From NCBI GenBank assembly GCA_900095095.1, contig FMBT01000118.1, forward strand, positions 1-64,000: 64,000 bases of DNA, in the 5' to 3' direction. Within the stretch, counting starts at the first letter, position 1; each line of letters starts with the position of its first letter. The DNA comes from Fragilariopsis cylindrus CCMP1102. Taxonomy: Eukaryota > Bacillariophyta > Bacillariophyceae > Bacillariales > Bacillariaceae. Both the position numbers and the translations under genes were made by a program. This document shows positions 43,203 to 55,276 of this stretch, in pieces. The notes below the pieces were generated by a model. The model did not search any database. It had not been told where the DNA came from and saw nothing but the letters and a program-made list of their open reading frames with translations.

Positions 43203-44952
43203 TTCTATTATGGACTTTCCGTGATGATGGCGGAATTTTGTAAGTGAGCTCTCATTCGCTTGGAGCGTTTTCTGGGATTCATTGTTAACTTTAGCATGGT
43301 GAAGTTTATTTTGGATTTCTTGTTACGATAGTTGTTAGTTAGATAGGTTGTATCGACTTTGATTTATGTTTACTTCTGACAACTACTAATAAAATCGATG
43401 AAAAAAAGTATGTATAGCAGAGCGTCGTGTATAACACCGATGTAAGTTGATAGTAGATAGATAGATGATAGATCGATAGATGGTGTTCAGTACGAGTACT
43501 TGGCAGTTAGTTGTCTTTCTTTCGTTGTAAAATCCTGTTATTCAGTACAATATAATTGGCTGTTACTCGTCTTCTTGTGTTAAAAATCCCATTTATTCCC
43601 CAACGACAAATATAAATTATGAGATGATCCATCATTAAGTTCGAAAAATCTCACTATTTGTTGCTTCGGGGGCAGTGCTCGCGGGAACAAAACACAGAAT
43701 ACACGCACTAGCGTGTTTTGCTTACAAGATTAGAATTTTTTTTGGGCATGCGTGACATACTTTGGCTTTGAGTCGGCTTTACACGATCGCCGCGCGCGCG
43801 TGGCCTCCCAAATTCCTCCAGTAAATTGTGTTAAAACCAATAATTTAGACTAAAAGTTTTAGTAGCCAACAATTCGATTCGTGATTGATTCACTAAGTTT
43901 GTCAGCTTCAAACATGAGACAACATGGAATTGCGACTCAAAGAAAATTATTGGAAATAGAAATTTAGAAAATGTAAAACGATAAAAATGGAGGTTAGAAA
44001 AGGGTTATTCATTTCATAATACAAACGAAAAGGCAAAAAAATCCTAAAAAAGTACACTGAATTTAAACAAATGGCTATTCGCGCCAGGGTAAAATTGAGT
44101 CATAGTATACATCAATAAGTACATATTTTCACGAGTAAAGGGTCTGAGGCTGACTATGAATAGATATTATTTAGATCTAGGAATGTATTTAAAATGTATC
44201 ACCAATCAGTTCCCTTAATCTTGGATATTGTCTCTGTGTCATATGCATATATTCTTCTCTATCCGATCCATTGGACAACAAATAATGATATCGCTCCAGT
44301 TGTATAGTCAAATCAATGCAAATTGATGATGATATATGCGCCTACTAGGTAGCATCATTAGTTCAACAAAAGAGCAGCAATAAGCAATCAATTAAAGCAC
44401 CTCTCTGCTGGTTGGACCAATTTGAACATTTTCCCCTACCTCTGCTAACATTATTTTGGTAATTATTTCTCAGATACAAAGCTGCCCACTTACTTACTAT
44501 CCCCCATACAGCATGCGGTGCTCCAGAGGTGCACTGTGTAGTATGCATACAAGTACAGTAGTAGTCAACACAGTCGACACAGTCAACTCAACTAATTAGA
44601 GAGAAATGTAAAAAATAAAGGAAAAAGAATAGAAATGAAAGATTCGTGATCGTATCATATCATACATGACTCCTTATGTTCAGTAACAACAGGCACAACA
44701 CGGAAGATAAATCCAAAAGGTAGATTGTTAAATAGTTCGTCATTTAAGAGTTTGAAACGACTAAAAACAATAAAAACTTGAAGGATATGTATGAAAGAAA
44801 AAGGAGAACGACATCGTGAAAGATTTCATGTCCTAGTGTCCTATTGTCCAAATTTTGGATAGTACAACAACAAACATGTTTAATCACATAGAGACTTTCA
44901 GTATTAAATCCTCTTAAATTATTATATCGGAATTAGAAATTAGATTTTGTAT
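43203..44952. other. Intergenic, with a short GC-rich patch
   Basis: Cyclin promoter side (43.2-43.8 kb) and the 3' flank of the PFAS gene. A GATA/GATC-rich run lies near 43450-43480, and a CG-rich patch CGATCGCCGCGCGCGCGTGG at 43785-43804 stands out in AT-rich DNA. The open frame at 44363-44548 is not convincing. Confidence 0.5.
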
Positions 44953-47900
44953 TTAGCTCTTTTTATCGCAGAATTCTCTTGCATTTTGGAACATTTGAAG
45001 CCAAGGACCAGCCTTTAAGTGTTCCCATTCCGTAGGAACCCAAGGCCATTGCCAGGTTGTGAAAACTCGTTCAGGATGAGGCATCATAGCTAGATGACGA
45101 CCATCTTCGGAGCAAAGAGCAGCGATGCCGCCAGGACTGCCATTCGGATTAAAGGGGTACTCTTCTGTAGGCTCGTTCTTGTCATTTACATAACGAATAG
45201 GTATTTGATTGTTCTTCTTAACGCTATCGTGGACAGATTCGTCTGGGAAGAAAAATCTACCCTCTCCATGGGCCACCCAAACACCGAGGGAAGAACCTTC
45301 CATGCCTTGAAGCATAATTGCTGGGCTAGAATCAATACAGACACTGCTGAATCGGCTTTCAAATTTACCACTCTCATTGTGAAGTAGGCGAGGCTGTCTA
45401 TCCTCGGTCAGTCCATTTTGTTCTGGAATCCATCCTAGGAGAGCCATGAGCTGACAACCATTGCAGATTCCGAGACTAAAAGTGTCTTGTCTCTTACGGA
45501 AGTCTTCAAATTGCTTGTAAACGTTCTCATTGAATTTGATTACTCCAGCCCAACCTTTACCACTGTCAAGGACGTCAGCAAAAGAGAAACCACCTACGAA
45601 GACAATACCACGGAACTGGTCGAGGGTAACAGAACCAACAAGCAAGTCTCTGACTGTAACATCCCAAGCGTCAAAACCGGCAGATATGAATGCTGCAATC
45701 ATCTCTCTGTCTCCGTTGCTACCTTCTTGGCGAAGAATTGCGACCTTGTGTTTCGTCTCTGACTTCATAACACTGTCGTCGGTAGGCTTTGGATCGAATG
45801 AAAGCTTCCACTGAGGGGCATGTCGTGACTTTAAGCCCTCTTCCTCTTGAATAACACATTTAGGATTCCTCTGTCTGTGCTCAAGTTTAAAACTTGTCGC
45901 CTCCCATAAATCACGCAACACAGTCATCTTGCTTTCAATACAGGGAGAAGAAGATCCAACAGCAATCTTAATTGAGTCGCCAGCAAAGACAGTTCCGATA
46001 TCCTCAATAGGCACAGAAATATCCTGATACGCTTTGATGATGGATGCAACGTCTGACTCAGCAACTTCGATCACTAGTCCAGCCTCTTCATTGAAAAGTA
46101 CATCAATATCTGATCCATTCGTCGAAGGTATCGTTACATCGATAGAGCAATTCCCGGCAAAGGCCATCTCAAGCAAGGTGGTGACCAGGCCACCATCAGA
46201 ACGGTCATGGCCAGCAAGAATGCTTCGTTTGTCGACGAGGTCTTGGGTGACTTCCATAGCTTTCTTCAATAGAGAGAAGTCATCAATGTCTGGACTTTCG
46301 TTCCCAATTTGTGAATAAACAGTAGCAAGAGCACTACCTCCAAGTCTCTTGTTTCCTCCTCCGAGGTCGACGAATAGGAGCCTTGAGCCACTTGGTGGAC
46401 ATTTCAAGTCAGGTGTGACTGTTTTTGTAATATCTGGGCAGGTTACGTAGCATGTCATGGTCAACTCTCCCGGCGCCTTCGTAATTTCGTCTCCACATCG
46501 TGCTGCCATCGATAAAGAATCCTTTCCACCATCAATTCCAACACCGAGTGTTAGTAGAGAGTCGCGCAAGGCAACACAAGCGTCCCACATTTTCGCTCCT
46601 TCCCCGGGTAATTTTGCAGCGTACATCCAGTTACCACTTGCTTTGATATCTTCGATCTTGGACATTTTTGCCCAGACAATATTAGTCATCGCCTCAGCAA
46701 CTGTCATTCTCGCCATAGCAGCCGAGTCGATCAGGCCCTTAATAGGTTGTTCCCCGCATGCTGCTGCAGTTCCAGTAATTCCAAAATGCGTATGCGCGGT
46801 GACACCAACATTCGCAAGTGGCAACTGAAGAGGCCCAACACATTGTTGCTGAGCGACAAGGCCTGTGACCGACCTATCGACCTTGTGGACAAGAAAGCGC
46901 TTAGATCCAACAGACAACAATCGAAGGACGCGATCCAGCGCAACCATGACAGTTGTACCCTCGGGAAGCTTAAGAGGTTCCAATTTGCACTCCACACGTG
47001 TATCAGTGAAGGTCTTTTGGGGCATCTTTCCAAGCACAAGCTCCAATGGCAAATCGACTGGAGTGGTACCATCTCTAGAATCACGAACAACAACTTTTCC
47101 ATCACCTGTGACCTCGCCCAAAAACGATACTGGGCAATTTTCGCGCTTTGCCATCTCCTCAAACATCTCCTTGTCTTCTGGTCGAAGAAGAAGACCGTTG
47201 TTTTCTTGGTACTCAGCACCCCATATTTCTAGTACAGATAGTGTATCATCTCCGATATAGACCTTACGGATATCATATGAAGCACCGACTGGTTCCACAA
47301 GCTCCTTTAGAATGTTTCCGTTCCCTCCAGCGCCTTGATCATGAACCGATACGATCGGATTCTTATCGCCAAGGTCGCAGCACGCTCGCATAAGACGATT
47401 CATACGATTTTCCATCTCTGCATCTCCTCTTTGGACGGCATCAAAATCGAGATCGGCGTTTTCGGAACTTTGAACCCGAGATGAAGCAGCACCACCCCCA
47501 ATTCCAATCCTATAGCAGGGTCCACCAATCTTGACGACGAGCATTCCCTTTTCTGGTTTGCCCTTGTCAGCAAATCGTGCGTCCATTTGTCCGACTCCTG
47601 CAGAAAACATAATAGGTTTGACCCACTCGAACCGTTCTCCGTTGGGAAGCCTTTGTCCAAAGGATCGAGTGAAACCATGAATCACAGGCTCACCATATTT
47701 GTTACCATAGTCAGATGCACCATCACTAGCTTTGATTTCAATGTCCATAGGTGCAGCAAGATTACTTGGGTAAACAAACGTCTTATCCTCCCATGGTAGT
47801 TCGTATCCAGGAATTTGAAGATTTCCAACGCAATACGATGAGATCCCAGCTACGGGATAAGCTCCTCGTCCGGTGGCCATAACGTCACGCAATCGACCAC

Positions 47901-49031
47901 CAGTACCAGTTTCGGCACCCGAGAAGGGTGCAACTCCTGAGGGGAAGTTGTGAGTTTCAGCCGTTAAAATAGGATGCAATGTTTGCTTCCCAACCTTCAT
48001 AGATCCCGCCTGGGTCGTAGAGCTTGGAACAAGTGCGTCACATTCGTAGCCTCGAATAGACGATGAGTTATCATGAAACGCAATAATTGAGTTGTTCGGT
48101 ACATCTTTCGGGAGCGTTGCCTTCACCATTTTGAATAGGGTGTCCTCCTTTTCTTCTCCATCAATTATCATCTTCCCACCAAAAAACCAATGCCTAGAGT
48201 GTTCCGAGTTTGACTGGCCCATATCGAAGCACTCGACATCAGTAGGGTCTCGTCCAAGTTTTTCCTGGTGATGGAGAAAGAATATATGCACATTTCAATC
48301 AGATATTCAATGCATTCCAAAAACGCTACGTAAAATATACAAAAAAAATCAGCGAATATTCCAGCAAGGCATACAGTACTTACTTTGAAAAGCTTTGTGT
48401 AGTAATCCAGATCAAAATCATCAAAACCAAGCCCCTTTTCTTCATTGATTTTTTCTAATGCAGCGCGCCCTTTTTCCATGATCGGAACGGTTGTGACAGC
48501 TACCGGTTGAGCACCATTGTCAAAGGTTGTTAACGGTTTCAAATATTCTTCTTCTGTCATTTTATCATGCAACATACTCTTCAGCTCTTTGATAGCTTCT
48601 TCACTGATATCATCACTTAGATGAAAGCGATAACGTTTCGAAAGTTCGAGACGATCCACGGGAATGGCACAGGCTCGACAGATACTGCATGCATTAGAAG
48701 AAAAGGCTGACGTAAATGTCATCCGAGGACCAAATTCCACCTGCCAAATTCTAGAAGATTGTTGTTCTACCGGTGCGTCAAAGAAAGATTTTTCAAGTTT
48801 CAAATGATCCTTTTGAAACGTTTCCGCTAAGAGCCATTCCAAACGTTCCTTTTGGACAGGCTCGAGATCATCACCGAGCAACTGTACATTGAAACAGCTC
48901 TCCCTCTCTACATCGATAATCTTATCGGCATCCTTCCCAAGACCCAATGATGCTAACTGCTCCTTGCAGGATGGCAACAATGAGTGCGAAGTTCCGATTT
49001 TTCTGTAGTAATGAACAATCTTTTCCGTCAT
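44953..49031 (-). CDS. PFAS: Phosphoribosylformylglycinamidine synthase (FGAM synthase), 1319 aa
   Basis: Exons 48384-49031 and 44953-48264 join LFK to EKLGRDPTDVECFDMGQSNS in phase 0. I chose ATG 49031 (MTEKIVHYYRK) over an in-frame ATG 57 bases upstream because family members start at this strand. The order is that of the single-chain eukaryote/gammaproteobacterial enzyme: N-terminal PurS-like part, two AIR-synthase-like ATP domains (AETHNFPSGVAPFSGAETGT; SVHDQGAGGNGNILKELVEP), and a class I glutaminase with nucleophile C1150 in LGICNGCQLMALLG and the H1279/E1281 pair in MMPHPERVFTTW. It catalyses the fourth step of purine synthesis, FGAR + Gln + ATP to FGAM. Length agrees with the family (about 1300-1340). 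Confidence 0.97.
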
Positions 49032-49520
49032 GGTGAACAGGTTTAAGTGCGTGCCGTGTAGCTTAGTTAGGTTAGAATATATCGTCAATCGAACCTAATC
49101 TCGATGACAAAATTTAATGACAACGCTCAAGCAATGCTTTTGTGAAAGAGAATTGTTATTGATCATGATGTGAATTCAATTTAGCACAATCTCGATCGTT
49201 CCAGTAGTATTCGATCTAATTTATGGCTTACGGCGGGGTTCGAACAAAGGCCAGACAGCGCCGCTCGCGCGTTTAATACGAGTAGTACTGAGTATAACCA
49301 TACGTAGTAGACATCAGGAATTGTGAAACCAGATAACACACGAAACAATAGTCCGCTACTACCGCTAGTAGTTACTGTAACCAAAGATTTCAGTATTTAT
49401 TGATATCATAAATTGGATATTATTTGTTCTTGTAAACTTGTAATAGTACAAATCTTTTGATTACATTCAAATCCATTATAACAAAAACAAAGTCTAATAA
49501 TATTATATTATATTAAGTTC
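49032..49520. other. Intergenic between two minus-strand genes
   Basis: Should contain the PFAS promoter and the AP-3 delta 3' flank. A GGGGTTCGAAC word at 49247 recalls a tRNA B box, but no A box or cloverleaf fits. The open frame at 49181-49384 is unconvincing. Confidence 0.5.
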
Positions 49521-52500
49521 TCAAAGAATCAACCTTTTCAATTCCGATACAAGTGCTTTGCCTAGCTCAACACTTCCACTCTTTATATCAATCTTAACAT
49601 TATCCTTCTTTACTTTGATCAACACGCGGACGGGTATACCTGTTGAAGACTGGCCGGCTAAATTTCCACACATAGGATCATTAGGTTCAATCTCTACCAT
49701 ATTCAAAAAGTTGCAAACATCATCTTTGATTCTTCCTAGTTGGGTTCCCGGGCCGAGAGCAATTTTGACACTGTGAGATGCCCACTGCGAAGACGCTAGC
49801 TCCGACGCCACATGATCCATGCTCAGCATCTCTCTGGGTGGAGAAATATGCACGGAAACAGGCAAGATTAACTTGATAGAGACACTCGAGTCAGGCGTGG
49901 TGAATTTGCCTTTAATTTCTAAAGCTGCATCTTGAGCAGTGTAAGAAAAGGGACCGACTTCGGGAGACTCAATTGAGGAACGGGGGGGTACGTCACCAAT
50001 AAATGTATCCCCGTGACGCTTCACTTGCAATACTAGGCCACTCAACGTGTTTGCTTCTGTGCTATTTTCGACTCGAACAACTATGGAAACACTACCATCG
50101 ACGTGCGATTGAGAAACACGGTAAGATAGCTGAACCTTCGACCAGTCTACCGAAGGGGAACCACTAGCAGAAGATGATTTGATCGTCCCTCTCAGGTATG
50201 GCACCGATCCACTATTTCCAGTGAGAGATGACGATTGGATATTGCTACTTTTCGTTGTCACACCAAAGATATCTGCAGTTATGTTTGGCGAGTATGTATT
50301 TGAGATTTGTGGAGCAGCATTTGATACACCAAACAAGTCATCAAATGCATTATTGACTGCACTAGTTTGCACATTCATTGCACTAGTAGACGAGTGCGAA
50401 GTTTGAGCAGACGGAGTGATTCCTTGAGATTGAGTTACTGTGTTAAATATATCTAGGAAATCGACATCGTCAGATGGAGCTTCAGTGGTTCTTTGTTTTG
50501 CTTCCTTTTTCATCCGTTTAGACTCTTTTTTCTTCTTCTTTTTCTTTGACTTAGAAGGAAGAGGTTCCATGACCGTTTCAGGAGGTGCTGTTTCGGTAGG
50601 TCTTTCGGGCACAACTCGATGCTTGCGTTCAAGCATAACTTCGTCTTCCCGAAGTGGAAGTGTTAAATCAACATTGGCTAAGCCATTTAGCTCTTTACCT
50701 GCTCCAACCTTCTTTCCACCAGATCTCATAGAATGTTGTAGTCTAATATCGTCGTCGTCATCTTCATCTTCGCTTTCATATATTGTCATGTTTTCGAATC
50801 CTTGCTCCATCACTTCAACGCCTTTCTTTTGCTTTCCACCTTTCTTCTTTTTCTTCTTCTTTTTCGCAATTATATTTTCCGCATCATCATCATCATCACC
50901 TAAAATCTGAATGTTGCCAAATCGGTTCGACAAATTGCTATTAGTAGTTGCAGCATCGTCGACATCCAATGTAACAGGAGACGAATTGAGATAAAAAGGG
51001 TCGTTTTTGCGAGAATTTTGAGCCGTAATATTGGATGATTGGAAAGAGGGTGTTAATCCAGAGGCCATTGATGCCGTTTCATTATCGCCAAAGTAGCTCT
51101 CCATAGTATCAACTGCAATAGAAGAATTTACATTCGAGGAGGAACCATCTGTGGCAATATTATTATGTTTCGCAGTTGCCGACGGTCTCTGTTGAGTGAA
51201 GCTGATTGCTTCCATACTTATTCGATAGCCTTGGCGATGCGACTTTTCCTCTTCAATCCAAGAAGAAAATATGGAAATATTGAGCGGGGCATTCATGTCT
51301 GTATCTACACCAATTGGTGTCTGATGCTTCTTTCGTTGCGCTTTAGCACCAGTAGGTTTCATGGGAGACGATTTCAGTAGATAATTCAAGGTAGGAGAGA
51401 CATTTCGGCACCGAGTGGCTAAAGATATTTCTCCTGTTGATATTAGACTTCCCAATTGATTGGAATTCGTTTTACTAAGATTCGCCTTGCTACTTATTGA
51501 TTTTGCCGCTGGAAGCGTTGAGCCGGGAAAATCGAGCAGGTTACATTCATCTAGGATTCTATCATTGACATTGTTATCATCATCATCATCGTCGTCTTCG
51601 TTATGGTCTTTTTCATCCTCTAGTCCAGTCAATCCAGGAGGTGCTACATCGTTTACTTCGGACGTCAATTGCAGAGCTACCAATACTCCGTTCAAAGTCA
51701 CTGCACGCTCTCTAACTTCCACATCCGTACTCTCCATATAGACACCAAGGTTGCATGATATGGTATGCACACAAGCTTCTAGCTCAGGATCTGTAACTTG
51801 AGAGTTAGCACAAGTTGCAGCAAAAATCTTAAGACTAGCTTGTAAGTAAACAGATTGTGTTGATGTGGGTAACTTGGTTGAATTGGTTGGCGCCGTAATA
51901 GCTTGCAATACTGAGTGACATGGACCTTCGCTATCGTTATTATACATATAAACAACATCTGAATCAATGGACATCGCTTCGGGAAGAAGGTCGGAATATT
52001 CTCCTACAATCCATGCCAATGCACGAAGAATTTCGGGCATAATGTGCTTACCCCGACCATTGTCTGCATCCAAAATATTTTCTGTCTCGTCTTTTGACGA
52101 ATAATTTTCATTATTCCCCTCAAGCAAAGTTTCCATTGATCGCTTGACAGCATAACTGCGGACGGGTAAAACTCGAAGGGCAACATCGCAAACTTGTGAC
52201 CGTAAAAGTTCAGCGTGGTCATCTAATCCTCTCATATGACCTAATTGGAACAATATATCCAAATACCACTTAAAGTCCTGTAACAGGGCATACTTTTCGC
52301 CACTGCACATTTCTACCACCTTGGCGACGAGTTCGAGTTTGTACGTACCACTGGCAAAGTTTATATGCTGAAGTAATTGAACAACAAGTCCTACGAGGTT
52401 TTTACGCGAAGCCATACTGGGTAATAAATCCAGCGCTCGCGATCGAATCGTGACATCCTCATCGGACAGGCATGTCAAGATGAGGGGTCGATAATTAGAC

Positions 52501-53516
52501 GTCGACAATACTCTGGGAAATGATTTCACAAGACTCCCAAAACCTACTAGACCGAGATATTTAAGATTCTGGTCTTTCTCTTCAACGAAATCCTGAAAGG
52601 TTTTGGCACACAAGGCCGTGATATCGGAAACATTCGGAGGCATGCTCCCATCGCTCTTTCGACAATATGGTAAACATCTTGTTATGGCATGTGCGGACTC
52701 AAATAACAGCGACTTTGCAGGAGTGCTGCGGACGATACCAGCTAATGGTTCGAGTAATTTACGTGCCAACCGTGGTTCTTCTGTAACAAGACTGCCCAGA
52801 AGTTTTACTACCTTGATGAGCATCCAGTTGTTACTCGAATTTGTTAGTAGATCAAAAAAGGCGGGCGCTAAATGGAGATAGTTTCTAGGATTTGTATCCG
52901 AAAGTTCAGTAATAACATTAACGGCACAACTGACGACGGCGGGGTTGGGATCACTCAAGCATTGTTGAAGTTTGGCAAAAGTCAAACGCAATCCTTGTGG
53001 GTATTTGATAAATAACTTGTATAGGCATAATATGGATTTTTTCCGCAAATAAGGCTGTGGATGCGTCATCAAATTAGTTAGTTCAGGCAACAGATCTTGG
53101 GCAAGCTCCTCCGTGACGATATTGGAGGTGCAATTGATTGCGAGACCAGCTTCGTATATGCCTGTCATAGAACTGCCAACAGCGGCACCACGTAATTCCT
53201 TTTTTAACAGGTTCGTTGTTAATAGTATCACATCAGTACCTTGAGTAAAGCCTTGCGATGCAGCCAAGTAGCCGATCCTTTTTTGGGCGAAACGTGGTGA
53301 GCTCATCACCTCAATGGTCGCAAATGATGCCCAAGTCATACTATATCCCATCATGTGCAAAAACGTGAGTTTTTGCAAAGCGTTCGCCTTGATGTACATA
53401 TCACTCGAGTTGATTTCAGCCTTAATTTCTGCAATACATTGACTGATATACAGGGACGTGTCTCGTTTCGAGGCACGAATTCCCTTTACGATATCTTGCA
53501 GCGTTTTTTCAAACAT
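49521..53516 (-). CDS. AP3D1: AP-3 complex subunit delta (delta-adaptin), 1331 aa
   Basis: Uninterrupted single exon. It begins MFEKTLQDIVKGIRASKRD, followed by the adaptin signature ALQKLTFLHMMGYSMTWASF, characteristic of AP-3 delta. HEAT-repeat trunk to about residue 600 (PYLRKKSILCLYKLFIKYPQ, PAVVSCAVNVITELSDTNPR). The hinge is long and low-complexity: an acidic DEDD run, then two lysine-rich blocks. The C-terminal appendage region follows (about 1080-1331; LSYRVSQSHVDGSVSIVVRV). AP-3 sorts cargo from endosomes/Golgi to vacuole-type organelles. It is longer than the animal protein (about 1150 aa), mostly through the hinge. Divergent from the RRM-like gene at 54.2 kb. Confidence 0.95.
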   Translation of the reverse strand: MFEKTLQDIVKGIRASKRDTSLYISQCIAEIKAEINSSDMYIKANALQKLTFLHMMGYSMTWASFATIEVMSSPRFAQKRIGYLAASQGFTQGTDVILLTTNLLKKELRGAAVGSSMTGIYEAGLAINCTSNIVTEELAQDLLPELTNLMTHPQPYLRKKSILCLYKLFIKYPQGLRLTFAKLQQCLSDPNPAVVSCAVNVITELSDTNPRNYLHLAPAFFDLLTNSSNNWMLIKVVKLLGSLVTEEPRLARKLLEPLAGIVRSTPAKSLLFESAHAITRCLPYCRKSDGSMPPNVSDITALCAKTFQDFVEEKDQNLKYLGLVGFGSLVKSFPRVLSTSNYRPLILTCLSDEDVTIRSRALDLLPSMASRKNLVGLVVQLLQHINFASGTYKLELVAKVVEMCSGEKYALLQDFKWYLDILFQLGHMRGLDDHAELLRSQVCDVALRVLPVRSYAVKRSMETLLEGNNENYSSKDETENILDADNGRGKHIMPEILRALAWIVGEYSDLLPEAMSIDSDVVYMYNNDSEGPCHSVLQAITAPTNSTKLPTSTQSVYLQASLKIFAATCANSQVTDPELEACVHTISCNLGVYMESTDVEVRERAVTLNGVLVALQLTSEVNDVAPPGLTGLEDEKDHNEDDDDDDDNNVNDRILDECNLLDFPGSTLPAAKSISSKANLSKTNSNQLGSLISTGEISLATRCRNVSPTLNYLLKSSPMKPTGAKAQRKKHQTPIGVDTDMNAPLNISIFSSWIEEEKSHRQGYRISMEAISFTQQRPSATAKHNNIATDGSSSNVNSSIAVDTMESYFGDNETASMASGLTPSFQSSNITAQNSRKNDPFYLNSSPVTLDVDDAATTNSNLSNRFGNIQILGDDDDDAENIIAKKKKKKKKGGKQKKGVEVMEQGFENMTIYESEDEDDDDDIRLQHSMRSGGKKVGAGKELNGLANVDLTLPLREDEVMLERKHRVVPERPTETAPPETVMEPLPSKSKKKKKKKESKRMKKEAKQRTTEAPSDDVDFLDIFNTVTQSQGITPSAQTSHSSTSAMNVQTSAVNNAFDDLFGVSNAAPQISNTYSPNITADIFGVTTKSSNIQSSSLTGNSGSVPYLRGTIKSSSASGSPSVDWSKVQLSYRVSQSHVDGSVSIVVRVENSTEANTLSGLVLQVKRHGDTFIGDVPPRSSIESPEVGPFSYTAQDAALEIKGKFTTPDSSVSIKLILPVSVHISPPREMLSMDHVASELASSQWASHSVKIALGPGTQLGRIKDDVCNFLNMVEIEPNDPMCGNLAGQSSTGIPVRVLIKVKKDNVKIDIKSGSVELGKALVSELKRLIL

Positions 53517-54164
53517 GATTGATGATTCGTTCTACGCAAGAATACTGCCTACTATATTGAATTGGTTGTTTTATTATCTACTGCCTTCTCCCTTAGCGAA
53601 AATAATCTTTATTTTTGACGAGTATTGCGGTTGGTGGGTTTCACTTATTCTAACGAAGCTATCGGTCTCAAATAAATACTAATATGCTGCCTCTAATTCA
53701 GGACAAGCGCAAGTCAATAATAGCTCACACACTTCGACAGCAGTGTTCGGTATGTCCATTGAGATCAATGATCATGATCAATAATATAAAATATAATATC
53801 ATTAATTCATAAGAAAAAACGCAATCAAAAAATTATGCGAACAAAAGTCACCGGGGGAGCTGAATATCTGGGGGACGTGGAATTCGGGGGGATTAGGTTT
53901 TGAGATTCGATTCATTGTTCATTGTTCATTGACACTCGCCTCGTGGAGCTTGTATTTCCTGTCTTCTGATGAGCTGTGTGGGTCGTGAGTGATTTTTTTT
54001 AACACCGTCCATTAGATTTGCAAATTTTTGATAAAATTTTCCGTACGATATGCCGATGCGATAAGTAATAATTACACTACAGTACACAACCAGAATAAAC
54101 CAAAAGAAGGAAAAGAAATCTAGCACCTACTTTATCCAGAACAACAACAACAAAAGCAATCAAA
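53517..54164. other. Divergent promoter region, AP-3 delta / plastid-type protein
   Basis: Holds two promoters. ATTGTTCATTGTTCATTG near 53911-53930 is a short direct repeat. A CTACAGTACAC word is at 54076. No gene seen. Confidence 0.5.
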
Positions 54165-54959
54165 ATGAGACTTACATTACTTACTCTTTCCCTATTCGCT
54201 TCGCTCGTATCACCATGCGGTGCCTGGACGTCATCGACTAATGCGGTAGCCTTCTCGACTCGACAACAGCAACAACAACGTCATTCTTCTCGTTTACAGA
54301 TGGCCATCGATTACAATGATCCTGTAGTGGCAGAAGAATTTAACAATGTCCAATCGTTAACGTGGGAAGAAATTGAAGAGGAATTAAATAAATCCGGCAT
54401 CCGAGCACCACCAGCTATGAACGATATGGAATTGAAATTGATGTTGGTAGAAGTGAGATTACAGTTTGCTGGGAAACTCGAGAATGGTAAACCGAAACAA
54501 CGACCAACAAAATTTAGTTCTGCATTTGAAGAGGCTATGTGGACAAAACCAGCTTTTGTAGCTTTTTACGACAAATTTGAAGAGCTAGCTGATCATAACT
54601 CTCAGAATGTTGTGAAGGAATACATGAATGATCCTGAAATGGCCAAACAGCGATACGCAACCTCCTATGCAGTATTGATTGCAGATTGCGAGACAGCTTT
54701 GAATGCACCACCACCAGTGAATAGTCCAACACTTATCTTTAGTGGATTTCCTGCCAATATGGGTGAATCGGCTCTGAAAATGACCCTGGAGGCTGTTGGA
54801 CCGATTGCAGAAATTGAATGTACCGAAGATACTGATTTCCCTGTGTTGAAGGGTAAGGTAACATTTGAAGATTTGGAATCAGCGAAGAAGGCTGTTGAAC
54901 AATACAATGGAATGGATATGGGTATGGGAACTCTTCTAGAAATGACATCAATTAATTAA
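54165..54959 (+). CDS. Putative plastid-targeted protein with RRM-like C-terminal domain, 264 aa
   Basis: Single exon. The N-terminus MRLTLLTLSLFASLVSPCGA is a signal peptide; the next residue is W, an accepted aromatic in the diatom ASAFAP-type import motif, and a Gln/Ser/Arg-rich, acid-free stretch follows as in a transit peptide. The middle is acidic and helical (NVQSLTWEEIEEELNKSGIR, a motif resembling a SAP-like helix pair with MNDMELKLMLVEVRL). Residues about 188-262 look like an RNA-recognition motif: TLIFSGFPANMGESALKMTL, then GPIAEIECTED, then KGKVTFEDLESAKKAVEQYN. This suggests a plastid RNA-binding protein; the RRM lacks obvious aromatic RNP1 residues, so RNA binding is uncertain. 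Confidence 0.75.
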   Translation: MRLTLLTLSLFASLVSPCGAWTSSTNAVAFSTRQQQQQRHSSRLQMAIDYNDPVVAEEFNNVQSLTWEEIEEELNKSGIRAPPAMNDMELKLMLVEVRLQFAGKLENGKPKQRPTKFSSAFEEAMWTKPAFVAFYDKFEELADHNSQNVVKEYMNDPEMAKQRYATSYAVLIADCETALNAPPPVNSPTLIFSGFPANMGESALKMTLEAVGPIAEIECTEDTDFPVLKGKVTFEDLESAKKAVEQYNGMDMGMGTLLEMTSIN

Positions 54960-55276
54960 AAAATTGCATTCCAAGATTCTCATTCTCGCACTAGAGGGAA
55001 ACGATACAATAATACTCAATTAGTTACAACAATATTAGGACGTGCAAGTAGAGCACCCAATCAAATGCAACCAGTCAGAAAATAAACTACAGAAGAATAT
55101 GCAAAAGCATCTTCGTTGAATAATCGTAGTGATATGAATAATAATTCTGTATTTAGTGAAAGAAAACAAGAGAACTATCCATTCATTCATCCATATTATA
55201 TCTACACTATTGAAAAAAAACATTATGAATATCTATCTACAGTAATCATCGTTATTTCTTTCTTCTAGCAGATTTA
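54960..55276. other. Intergenic, convergent 3' flanks
   Basis: AT-rich; contains the ends of two convergent genes and nothing else recognised. Confidence 0.6.

Noticed and set aside
49181-49290. tRNA-like B-box word GGGGTTCGAAC
   Set aside because: No A box at the right distance and no cloverleaf could be drawn.
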